A stretch of 13,616 nt of DNA from JALOOE01 sp964423545 (GTDB taxonomy: Bacteria; Chloroflexota; Anaerolineae; CG2-30-64-16). The notes under the pieces are model-generated. The model made no database searches, was not told the origin of the DNA, and saw nothing but the letters and a program-made list of their open reading frames with translations. The position numbers and the translations under genes were made by a program. Positions 1-7,271 of this stretch are shown here, piece by piece (position 1 is the first letter of the stretch; every line of letters starts with the position of its first letter). Where the stretch lies: positions 1 to 13,616 of the forward strand of contig CAYRFV010000138.1 in NCBI GenBank assembly GCA_964423545.1, read 5' to 3'.

Positions 1-1
1 C

Positions 2-2353
2 TGGCAGGCGTTGGCACGCGCACAAGTGCTGCAGGAATTCGAGGCGGCGGCCCATGTGGTGATGACTGAGGCGGAGCTGTGGGAGGTGCTCGCCACATTT
101 CTGCCCCGACTGGACATCGCCACATGCTATGTTGGCCTCTACGCTGCGCCGGAACGACCGACCGAAGGGCTATGCCTGGTATTCCGCTTCGAGAAAGGAC
201 GCCGGGGCGTCCTGCCCCCGGCCGGACTACCGCTTCCGTCCACGGCCTTGATGCCAGCCGAGGCGCCACCGGCAACCGGCCGTGACGACCTCCCGATCGA
301 TTTCGTGGTGGAAGCGCTCTACTTCGGAGAGCAGCAGATCGGTGTCCTGATTTGCGAGGCCGATCCTGCCCAGGGATTGGGGGTGGGCACGGCCTTCGAG
401 ACCCTACGTAGCCAGCTTTCCAGTGCACTGACCGGTGTGCGCCTGCGTTCTGCGCTGGAAGAGGCTCGCCAACAGGCCAATGAAGCCCGTGAGCAAGCCG
501 ATGAGGCGAATCAGCTCAAGAGCCGTTTCCTGGCTCTGGTGAGTCACGAGTTGAGAACACCTCTCGCCCAAATCGTGGGTCTGATCGAGCTGGCGAACCT
601 GGAATCGACGCGCCTGAGTCAATCTCCCGATACATTGGCGCGCAAGCTGTTGGCGCATCAGACACAGATCCATGCCCATGCTCAACACCTGGATCGGCTG
701 ATCTGCGACGTGCTCGACCTGGCACGGGAGCAGGTAGGACAACTTCACGTGGATTTGCAGCCGCTCGATCTCCGTGACCTTCTGGCAGAAGCCTCCGGCT
801 TGGGCCAACAGATGGCGGCGCAGCGCAAACTCGCCTGGCGCAGCGAGCTAGCGCAGGAACCGCTCCACGTGTTGGGCGATCGCGCCCGCTTGCGGCAGGT
901 TCTGCTCAATCTGCTGGCGAACGCGGCGAAGTTCACGCTGCAGGGAGAGGTGGCCCTCCACGCCGGGAAACGAGACGGCTGGATCACGGTTGAGGTGAGC
1001 GACACCGGCATCGGGGTTCCACCCAGCGAACAAGCGATCATTTTCGATGAATTCCATCGGACGCCGGTCGCGACCGCGCGTGGCTTCGGCGGCTTGGGGC
1101 TAGGCTTGGCCGTAACACGCCGGCTTGTCGAGCTGCACGGCGGCAAGGTTGGCTTGCGCTCAAGCGGCCTGGAAGGCCAGGGTTCGGTCTTCTACTTCAC
1201 GCTGCCCGAAGCACCGGTGACGGAGGGCGCCGCCACAAGCGCGGCCCCCGCGGGCCCCGTGCTGATCATCGGACCGCATCTCGGCGCGGGGCATGAACTC
1301 CGGGAACGCCTGACTGCAGACGGCTTCGAGGCCGTCCTGGTTCCGGTGCATGCCGACGACGACCTGCCCCCGCGGGTGTTCGAGCATGAACCTGGCGCCA
1401 TCATCATCGAATGCGCCCTGGAGGCCGAATGGGGCTGGGAAACCTTGCGGGCGCTGAAGGAGCATCCCCTGACCCGCGATGTGCCGGTGATCTTCTACAC
1501 GCTCATCGCAGAATTCGACCGGGGAGACGTTCTGGCGTTCGATGTATTGGCGAAGCCCTTCAGCGCGGCGCAGCTGGATCCGTTGTTTTCCCGCTTCGGG
1601 CTGGACAACAGGCGACGACAGGCTGCCCCGAACATCCTGATCGTGGATGATGACGCCGAGACGGTGCACATTCACGAAATGCTGGTGCGGGAGCGGTTGC
1701 CCGGGAGCAACGTGCTCACCGCCACCGGGGGCGCTGCAGCGCTTCGTATCCTGAGAACACAGACGCCCGACCTGGTGCTGCTCGACCTGCTGATGCCAGA
1801 GGTGGATGGTTTCCGCGTATTGGCGGAGATGCGTGCAGATCCCCGCACCCGGCACGTGCCCGTCGTCGTGTTGACCGGACAGGCCCTCTCAGATCTCGAT
1901 CTGGAGAGGCTGTCGCAAGGTGTGGCTCTGATCTTGGGCAAAGGAGTCCTGACCGCCCAGGAGACCATCGCTCGAATCCGCGATATCCTGGCCCATACCC
2001 CACGGCTCGGCACGGAGGGAAGACGACAGGTGCGTAGGGCGATGGCGTACATACAGGCTCACTACATGGAGCCGATCACCCGCCGTGATCTGGCCGCGCG
2101 CTTGGGCCTTCACGAGGATTCGCTCAGCCACTATTTTGCGCAGGAAGTCGGCATCTCCGTGGTTGCCTATCTGAACCGTTATCGCGTGCAGCAGGCCCGC
2201 AAGCTGCTTGAGGCTGCCGATCGAAGCATCGTCGAAATCGCGCTCGCGGTCGGCTTTGGGAGTCATTCGTACTTCACCCGTGTCTTTGTTGCCGAAACGG
2301 GCATGACGCCCACCGCCTATCGCAAGCAGCACCGCAACGTCGGGAAAGTTTAA
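2..2353 (+). CDS. Hybrid sensor histidine kinase / response regulator with C-terminal AraC DNA-binding domain (5' partial)
   Basis: The reading frame is open to the left edge. The TTG at 11 is only the first possible start inside the window, so the real start is probably upstream. Numbering from 11: a GAF-like sensor region (about 1-145), a short coiled coil (146-172), a HisKA dimerisation domain with H-box SHELRTP (H179), and a HATPase domain (N-box N300/N304, G1 DTGIG 331-335, IFDEF 344-348, G2 GFGGLGLGL 358-366). Next come a degenerate receiver (416-530), a canonical receiver (540-660: D546/D547, acceptor D592, T622, K644) and an AraC-type double helix-turn-helix (672-772). No membrane segment is visible, so it is probably cytosolic. 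In Chloroflexota, this GAF-like block (LPRLxIxxCYxxLY) often follows a LacI-type sugar-binding domain (recalled, not searched); the missing N-terminus may be one. Signal detection, phosphorelay and DNA binding are joined in one chain. It sits 86 bp before the sulfatase gene and is a plausible local activator of the cluster (inference). Confidence 0.9.
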   Translation, partial: WQALARAQVLQEFEAAAHVVMTEAELWEVLATFLPRLDIATCYVGLYAAPERPTEGLCLVFRFEKGRRGVLPPAGLPLPSTALMPAEAPPATGRDDLPIDFVVEALYFGEQQIGVLICEADPAQGLGVGTAFETLRSQLSSALTGVRLRSALEEARQQANEAREQADEANQLKSRFLALVSHELRTPLAQIVGLIELANLESTRLSQSPDTLARKLLAHQTQIHAHAQHLDRLICDVLDLAREQVGQLHVDLQPLDLRDLLAEASGLGQQMAAQRKLAWRSELAQEPLHVLGDRARLRQVLLNLLANAAKFTLQGEVALHAGKRDGWITVEVSDTGIGVPPSEQAIIFDEFHRTPVATARGFGGLGLGLAVTRRLVELHGGKVGLRSSGLEGQGSVFYFTLPEAPVTEGAATSAAPAGPVLIIGPHLGAGHELRERLTADGFEAVLVPVHADDDLPPRVFEHEPGAIIIECALEAEWGWETLRALKEHPLTRDVPVIFYTLIAEFDRGDVLAFDVLAKPFSAAQLDPLFSRFGLDNRRRQAAPNILIVDDDAETVHIHEMLVRERLPGSNVLTATGGAAALRILRTQTPDLVLLDLLMPEVDGFRVLAEMRADPRTRHVPVVVLTGQALSDLDLERLSQGVALILGKGVLTAQETIARIRDILAHTPRLGTEGRRQVRRAMAYIQAHYMEPITRRDLAARLGLHEDSLSHYFAQEVGISVVAYLNRYRVQQARKLLEAADRSIVEIALAVGFGSHSYFTRVFVAETGMTPTAYRKQHRNVGKV

Positions 2354-2406
2354 AATATCCTCGCAGAAACGTACAAGACAAACCTGCGCGAATCCGATAG
2401 CATGCA

Positions 2407-2434
2407 CCCCAGATTGCTGTTGCATCTTGGGGAG
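2407..2434 (+). promoter_or_regulatory. Shine-Dalgarno of the sulfatase gene inside a possible RNA hairpin
   Basis: The ribosome binding site GGGGAG (2429-2434) ends 5 nt before the GTG start at 2440. The upstream bases CCCCAGAT (2407-2414) can pair with ATCTTGGGG (2424-2432), with one bulged T at 2427 and a 9-nt loop. That buries most of the Shine-Dalgarno. The pairing is seen in the sequence; any control of translation through it is inference. The rest of the 86-bp gap (2354-2439) shows no promoter I can defend. Confidence 0.4.
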
Positions 2435-2439
2435 CTCTC

Positions 2440-3891
2440 GTGTCAGATCCACGGCCCAACATCCTGCTGATCCACTCCGATCAACACCGGTATGATTGCC
2501 TGGGTGCACACGGCCATCCACTGCTGCGGACCCCGCATCTGGATCGCCTGGCTGCAGAAGGCGCGGATTTCGAGCACGCCTTTTGTCCCAGCCCTATCTG
2601 CAGCCCGACACGCGCATCCCTATTGACCGGGCAATGGCCGGTACAGCATGGCCTGCTTTTCACGGAGATCGCGGAAGCCTATCGTCCGATGCTGCCTCAT
2701 CAGCCCACCTTCACTGCCCTGTTGCACGAGGCGGGCTACTATCTGGGCTACGTCGGGAAGTGGCATGTGGATGAGGAGGCGACGCCGCTCGATTTCGGCT
2801 TTGACGACTATATCCCGGAGGATGCCTATACTAGGTGGCGAGCAAGGGCGCAGTTGCCGCCACGCATCTATCGTAACGGCTGGTTCGGCGAAACGGATGT
2901 GGCGGTTACGCCGGACCAGTCGCGCCTCGCCTGGGCTGCGCGCGAGACCCGACGACTGATCCGCCATGCGGCAGAAGGAGGCCGACCCTTTTTCATCCGC
3001 TGGGATCCCAGCGAGCCGCACTTACCCAATATCGTTCCAGAGCCTTACGCCAGCCTCTATCCACCGAAGCGCATCCCGCCCTGGCCGAGCTTCGGCGATT
3101 CGCTGCAGGGCAAGCCGACGATACAGCGCACGCAGCTTCGCAATTGGGGCATTGAGGGATGGCCGTGGGAGCGTTGGGCTCCCATCGTAGGGCGTTATCT
3201 TGGGGAGATCACGCTGCTGGATGCCCAGGTGGGCGCCGTGCTTGCCGAACTCGAGGCGCTAGGGTTGTCGCACAACACGCTTGTGGTTTATACTGCCGAT
3301 CATGGCGATATGTGCGGCGCGCACGGAATGATGGACAAGCACTACGTCATGTATGATGACGTGGTGCGCGTACCGCTGATCATGCGGTGGCCAGGTGTGA
3401 TCTCCCCGGGGCAGGCCATCGCGGCATTTGTCAGCTCGGCGATTGACCTGGCGTCCACCTTCTGTGATGTGGCCAGCCTGGCCACACCAGCCACCTTCAC
3501 CGGCCAGAGCTTATTGCCTCTGGTGACGGGACGGCGAGCGGGAAACACCCGACGGGACATTCTCTCGAGCTACCATGGCAACCAGTTTGGTCTGTTCAGC
3601 CAGCGTATGGTGCGTGACGTGCGCTGGAAGTTCATTTGGAATCCGACCGCTGAGGATGAGCTGTACGACCTGGCAGACGATCCAGCAGAACTGCACAATC
3701 GCGCCAGCGATCTCACATGCCGGGCCGAGTTGGAGCGGCTGCGCCTGCGTCTGGCCGACTGGCTGCGCCAAACGGGCGATCCATTGCTCAACGAGTGGAC
3801 GCAGCGGCAACTGGTCTGCGGGCCGGACACCGACATGCGAACGCCGATGAGTAGCATCCCATACGGATCACCGCAAATCTGTAATGTATGA
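2440..3891 (+). CDS. S1-family sulfatase (formylglycine type), cytoplasmic
   Basis: 483 aa with a GTG start, chosen because GGGGAG lies 5 nt upstream and the conserved sulfatase N-terminus (RPNILLIHSDQHRYD) follows at once. The formylglycine signature CSPTR has C54 as the residue to be oxidised and R58 as partner. Other likely active-site residues are D14, K107 and H109 (GKWH), H194 (SEPHLP), D287/H288 (TADHGD) and K300. It has SDQ where many arylsulfatases have DD, as in choline-sulfatase and phosphonate-monoester-hydrolase-like members. The C-terminal part has the usual YDLADDPAELHN motif. There is no signal peptide, so it should act in the cytoplasm, hydrolysing sulfate (or possibly phosphonate/phosphate) esters. 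A maturase (anaerobic radical-SAM or FGE type) is needed but is not in the window. Its TGA overlaps an ATG at 3888 and lies 38 bp before the preferred lipoprotein start, so the two are probably co-transcribed. The substrate is not predictable; a sulfated sugar is likely from context. Confidence 0.9.
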   Translation: MSDPRPNILLIHSDQHRYDCLGAHGHPLLRTPHLDRLAAEGADFEHAFCPSPICSPTRASLLTGQWPVQHGLLFTEIAEAYRPMLPHQPTFTALLHEAGYYLGYVGKWHVDEEATPLDFGFDDYIPEDAYTRWRARAQLPPRIYRNGWFGETDVAVTPDQSRLAWAARETRRLIRHAAEGGRPFFIRWDPSEPHLPNIVPEPYASLYPPKRIPPWPSFGDSLQGKPTIQRTQLRNWGIEGWPWERWAPIVGRYLGEITLLDAQVGAVLAELEALGLSHNTLVVYTADHGDMCGAHGMMDKHYVMYDDVVRVPLIMRWPGVISPGQAIAAFVSSAIDLASTFCDVASLATPATFTGQSLLPLVTGRRAGNTRRDILSSYHGNQFGLFSQRMVRDVRWKFIWNPTAEDELYDLADDPAELHNRASDLTCRAELERLRLRLADWLRQTGDPLLNEWTQRQLVCGPDTDMRTPMSSIPYGSPQICNV

Positions 3892-3913
3892 AAACCGCCC
3901 ACAAATCACAGGG

Positions 3914-3919
3914 AAGGAG
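3914..3919 (+). promoter_or_regulatory. Ribosome binding site deciding the lipoprotein start
   Basis: AAGGAG lies 10 nt before the ATG at 3930, and AGGGAG directly abuts it. The earlier in-frame ATG at 3888 overlaps the sulfatase stop (TATGA). Starting at 3930 gives a compact lipoprotein signal peptide, whereas 3888 would add 14 mostly polar and basic residues in front of it. Confidence 0.55.
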
Positions 3920-3929
3920 AACAAGGGAG

Positions 3930-5996
3930 ATGTCTCGACGTTATCTGTGGTCCATCGTCATCGCGCTGAGCGTGCTGCTCTCCGCCTGCGGCGGAGCAGC
4001 CACGCCAGCCCCCGCGCCAGCCAAAGCGGAGCCAACTCAGGCGCCACAGGCTGCTGCAGCGACCAAAGCGCCTGAGCCTGCCAAGGCGGCGGAGCCCACG
4101 AAAGCCCCAGCCGCTGCCGCAACCAAGGGGGCCGAACCGACCAAAGCGCCGGCCGCGGCGCAGACCGTCTCATCCAGCAAATACAAAGAGGCGCCGATGC
4201 TGACCGAACTGGTCAAGGCCGGCAGCTTGCCGGCCGTCGAACAGCGCATACCCGAAAAGCCGTACGTCGTCGGCCCCGGCTCACTGATCACCGAAAAGGA
4301 TTTGCCCGGCTGGCAGCCGGGCAAATATGGCGGCACTCTGAACTTCGCCCATGCCGTCGCCAACTGGAACCCCGATATCTTCATCATGCTGAACGAGCAC
4401 TTGCTCTGCGCACCGGGCATCGGCCTGGAGGGGTTGAAGGGGTGTCTGGCCGAGGAATACAAGGTCGAGAATGACAACAAGGAGTTCACCTTCAAGCTGC
4501 GCAAGGGCCTCAAATGGTCGGACGGCACCCCCGTGACCACCGAGGACGTGCGCTTTGTCTGGGAGGACATCTACGGCAATGAGAAGCTGGCTCCGTCCGG
4601 CGCGCCGCCGCGCTTCCGTGACGGTGGCCGGCCCGCCGGCAATCCGGCCAAGCTGAGCATCATCGACGACCAGACCTTCAAGCTGACGTTCGGCGAGCCC
4701 TACGGCGGTTTCCTGCGCGAGATCAGCATCAGGGCGTGGCAGGGCTACACCGACTTGCTTCGGCCAAGCCATGTCCTGAAGCAATGGCACCCCAAATACG
4801 GCGATATGAACAGCCAGAAGGTCAAGGACGAGCTGTCCAAGATGAATCTGAAGGACGAATGGTGGCAGCTCTTCAACGCCAAGGACTGCACCAACTGGAA
4901 CGTGACACGGCCTTGCGGCATCGGCTTCCCGCAGCTCGGCCCTTGGGTGCAGACCACCTCCGGCAACCCCAGCCTGCTCACCTTCGAGCGCAACCCGTAT
5001 TACTGGAAAGTGGACACTACCGGCCAGCAACTGCCCTACGTCGACAAGCTGCGCTCGCAGCAAGTCAATGACGTCGAGATGGTGACCATGAAGGTGCTGA
5101 ACGGAGAAGTGGACTATGTGCGGGAGAGCACCGCGCTGGTCAAACTCCCGCTCTACAAGGAAAATGCAGCAAAGGCCAACATTCAGCCGATCCTGATGGA
5201 CATGCACACTGACCCTTCAGTGTTCTATCTGAACCTGACCAACAAGGACGAGAACTGGCGCAAGGTGGTCAGCGACTTGCGCTTCCGGCAGGCCGTGAAC
5301 TATGCGATCAACCGCAAAGAGATCATTGACAGCGTCTATTACGGTCTGGCGCAGCTGCCAGAACTGGTGAGCGGCGAGTACAACATCGACAAGGCCAATC
5401 AGCTGCTTGACCAGATGGGTCTTGACAAGAAGGATGCCGAGGGTTACCGCCTGGGCCCCGATGGCAAGACCTTCATCATCGCATTGGAGCACGGCGCTCA
5501 CGCCCCTGACATCGCGCCGGCCGCGGAGCTCGTGGCCCAGCACCTGAAGAAGGCCGGGCTGAAGGTGACGATCAAGCAGATCGATGCGAACCTGTGGGCG
5601 CAGCGGGCTGCTGCCAATGATCTCCAGGCGACCATCATCTGGAACCCGCAGCCACAGTGGCCCGGCGGCACGGCCAACTACCTCCCGTTCGATCGCTGGG
5701 CTCCGCTATGGCAGATCTGGTACGACAGCAGTGGCAAGAAGGGCGAAGAGCCGCCGGCCGAAATCAAGGAGTTGTACCGAGTTCACGAAGGCCGCGTCAA
5801 AGCGGTTCCCTATTCGGACGAAGATCAGAAGCTTGTCCAGCAGATGTACAAGCTGTACAAAGACAACCTGTGGACCTTCCCCTTGGCCGAGAAAGTGAAG
5901 TACGCCATGGTGGCATCGAACAAGCTCGGCAACATACCGCAGGGCGGTCAGGCCATTGGCGCCAACTACAGCGGCGAGCAGTTCTTCTACAAGTAG
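3930..5996 (+). CDS. ABC transporter substrate-binding lipoprotein, family 5 (peptide/oligosaccharide type)
   Basis: 688 aa from the ATG at 3930 (702 aa if the ATG at 3888 is used). The N-terminus is a lipoprotein signal peptide: basic MSRR, a hydrophobic core, and lipobox LSAC with C20 as the lipidated residue. Residues 21-80 form a low-complexity tether rich in Pro, Ala, Thr and Lys (repeated PTKAPAAA). The binding domain follows, with the family-5 (SBP_bac_5/OppA-DppA) pattern FKLRKGLKWSDGTPVTTEDV near 188-207 and RQAVNYAINRKEIID further on. It should sit outside the membrane and deliver ligand to an ABC permease. Family-5 proteins bind peptides, nickel chelates or oligosaccharides; sugar-gene neighbours favour an oligosaccharide (inference). 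No permease or ATPase genes follow, which is unusual. The gene lies between the sulfatase and a palindrome that may protect its mRNA 3' end. Confidence 0.9.
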   Translation: MSRRYLWSIVIALSVLLSACGGAATPAPAPAKAEPTQAPQAAAATKAPEPAKAAEPTKAPAAAATKGAEPTKAPAAAQTVSSSKYKEAPMLTELVKAGSLPAVEQRIPEKPYVVGPGSLITEKDLPGWQPGKYGGTLNFAHAVANWNPDIFIMLNEHLLCAPGIGLEGLKGCLAEEYKVENDNKEFTFKLRKGLKWSDGTPVTTEDVRFVWEDIYGNEKLAPSGAPPRFRDGGRPAGNPAKLSIIDDQTFKLTFGEPYGGFLREISIRAWQGYTDLLRPSHVLKQWHPKYGDMNSQKVKDELSKMNLKDEWWQLFNAKDCTNWNVTRPCGIGFPQLGPWVQTTSGNPSLLTFERNPYYWKVDTTGQQLPYVDKLRSQQVNDVEMVTMKVLNGEVDYVRESTALVKLPLYKENAAKANIQPILMDMHTDPSVFYLNLTNKDENWRKVVSDLRFRQAVNYAINRKEIIDSVYYGLAQLPELVSGEYNIDKANQLLDQMGLDKKDAEGYRLGPDGKTFIIALEHGAHAPDIAPAAELVAQHLKKAGLKVTIKQIDANLWAQRAAANDLQATIIWNPQPQWPGGTANYLPFDRWAPLWQIWYDSSGKKGEEPPAEIKELYRVHEGRVKAVPYSDEDQKLVQQMYKLYKDNLWTFPLAEKVKYAMVASNKLGNIPQGGQAIGANYSGEQFFYK

Positions 5997-6023
5997 GGCG
6001 TTCCACAAGGGCCCGATGTTGAT

Positions 6024-6061
6024 GCACACGGCGCAAGATGGGCCCATCTTGCGCCGTGTGC
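6024..6061 (+). terminator. Perfect 38-bp palindrome downstream of the binding-protein gene; hairpin, possible terminator or mRNA stabiliser
   Basis: The two 19-nt arms are exact reverse complements meeting at 6042/6043, with GGGCCC (6040-6045) at the centre. The left arm begins GCACACGG and the right arm ends CCGTGTGC. In RNA it would form a stem of about 17 bp with a 4-nt loop, in either direction of transcription. No T-tract follows (next bases CGATGAGAATC), so it is not a classical intrinsic terminator. It starts 28 bp after the lipoprotein stop and ends 49 bp before the next start. Partial termination, or protection of the upstream mRNA from 3' decay as with REP elements after malE, is plausible. 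A protein-binding site is the alternative. Confidence 0.6.
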
Positions 6062-6096
6062 CGATGAGAATCAAATCACTCTGCACCGGCATGCCC

Positions 6097-6104
6097 AGAG
6101 GGAG
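6097..6104 (+). promoter_or_regulatory. Ribosome binding site of the first URO-D-like gene
   Basis: AGAGGGAG lies 6 nt before the ATG at 6111. It supports this start, which also gives the family N-terminus (NHRQRALAVLNYQPYDRLP). Confidence 0.55.
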
Positions 6105-6110
6105 CCCCGC

Positions 6111-7271
6111 ATGAATCACCGCCAGCGCGCACTCGCCGTCCTCAACTATCAGCCGTACGACCGCCTGCCGATCGTTCACTTCGGCTTCCTGCGCGACACC
6201 TTGCGGCGATGGGCCGGCGAGGGCCACATCTCGCACGACCTGGCCGAGGCGCAGCTCGACAGCAACGCAGCGGACATGGAAATCGGCGGCATGCTCGGCT
6301 TCGACTTCAACTGGCAGAGCGTCTTTGCTCCGGCTGCCGGTCTTTGGCCGGCCTTCGAGCGCGTCGTCCTCGAGGAAAGCCCGGACGGCTGGCGCAAGGT
6401 CGTCACCGGCAATGGCGTCGTGATTCTCGAAAAAGACGACGCGCGGGGTATTCCGCCGGAGCTCGATCACCTGTTGAAGGGTCGCGCCGAGTGGGACGAG
6501 CACTTCGCACCGCGCATGCAGTGGACGCCGGAGCGAGTGACACAGACGATCGTGCGCACGCCTACCTGCGAGGCGCGCTTCGATGAAGGCGGCCGCGAGT
6601 ACCTCCGGGCAAATTCCTGGGAGCATCCGCTCGGTGTGCACTGCGGCAGTCTCTACGGCTGGATACGCAACTGGCTGGGCGTCCTCGGTTCGGCTTATGT
6701 GCAGAGCGACGATCCCGTGCTCTTCGATGCGATCATTGATACGGTGGGCGAGATGTGCTATCGCTGCACCGAGCAAGCCTTGAAAGAGGTGGGCGGGGTG
6801 TTCGACTTCGGCCACTTCTGGGAAGACATCTGCTTCAAGAACGGCCCACTGATCAACCCGAAGGTATTCCGCAAGAAGGTTGGCCCGCACTACCGGCGCA
6901 TCACCGATCTGCTGCGGCGGTATGACATCACCATCGTGTCGCTGGATTGCGATGGCTGGATTGATGCGCTGGTGCCGGTCTGGCTCGACAATGGCGTCAA
7001 CGTCATGTTCCCCATCGAGGTAGGCACGTGGAACGCCAGCATTGGACCGTGGCGAGACAAGTACGGCCCGGAGCTGCGCGGCATCGGCGGGATGCGCAAA
7101 TATGCGTTCGCCCAGGACTACACCGCAGTGGACGCCGAGATCGAGCGGCTCAAGCCATTGGTCGTGCTCGGCGGCTTCATCCCCTGCCCCGATCATCGCC
7201 TGCCGGCCGACTGCAAGTGGGAGAACGTGCAGTATTACTGCGAACGGATGCGCAGGACGTTTGAAGGATGA
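6111..7271 (+). CDS. Uroporphyrinogen decarboxylase-like protein (URO-D/MtaA superfamily), D-x-D-G subfamily
   Basis: 386 aa. The N-terminal motif RQRALAVLNYQPYDRLP is typical of the URO-D/methyltransferase superfamily, and FGHFWEDICFKNGPLINPKVF (around 233-253) matches the barrel signature in which these proteins place ligands. SLDCDGW (277-283) puts D279 and D281 where MtaA/CmuA-type enzymes carry the zinc motif H-x-C. The C-terminus has a PDHRLPADCKWEN stretch (360-372) like the DHxVPPD motif of uncharacterised superfamily members. It lacks the RQAGR motif of HemE and has no haem-synthesis neighbours, so a haem role is unlikely. The superfamily includes corrinoid-dependent methyltransferases, but no corrinoid protein is encoded nearby. 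It overlaps the next URO-D-like gene by 4 bp (ATGA), implying translational coupling. The family assignment is firm; the reaction is unknown. Confidence 0.85.
   Translation: MNHRQRALAVLNYQPYDRLPIVHFGFLRDTLRRWAGEGHISHDLAEAQLDSNAADMEIGGMLGFDFNWQSVFAPAAGLWPAFERVVLEESPDGWRKVVTGNGVVILEKDDARGIPPELDHLLKGRAEWDEHFAPRMQWTPERVTQTIVRTPTCEARFDEGGREYLRANSWEHPLGVHCGSLYGWIRNWLGVLGSAYVQSDDPVLFDAIIDTVGEMCYRCTEQALKEVGGVFDFGHFWEDICFKNGPLINPKVFRKKVGPHYRRITDLLRRYDITIVSLDCDGWIDALVPVWLDNGVNVMFPIEVGTWNASIGPWRDKYGPELRGIGGMRKYAFAQDYTAVDAEIERLKPLVVLGGFIPCPDHRLPADCKWENVQYYCERMRRTFEG

Noticed and set aside
5706..7196. Open antisense frame of 496 codons on the - strand
   Set aside because: It lies opposite the lipoprotein and URO-D-like genes, both with strong family motifs. 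Its product has no recognisable domain; long antisense frames are common in GC-rich coding DNA.
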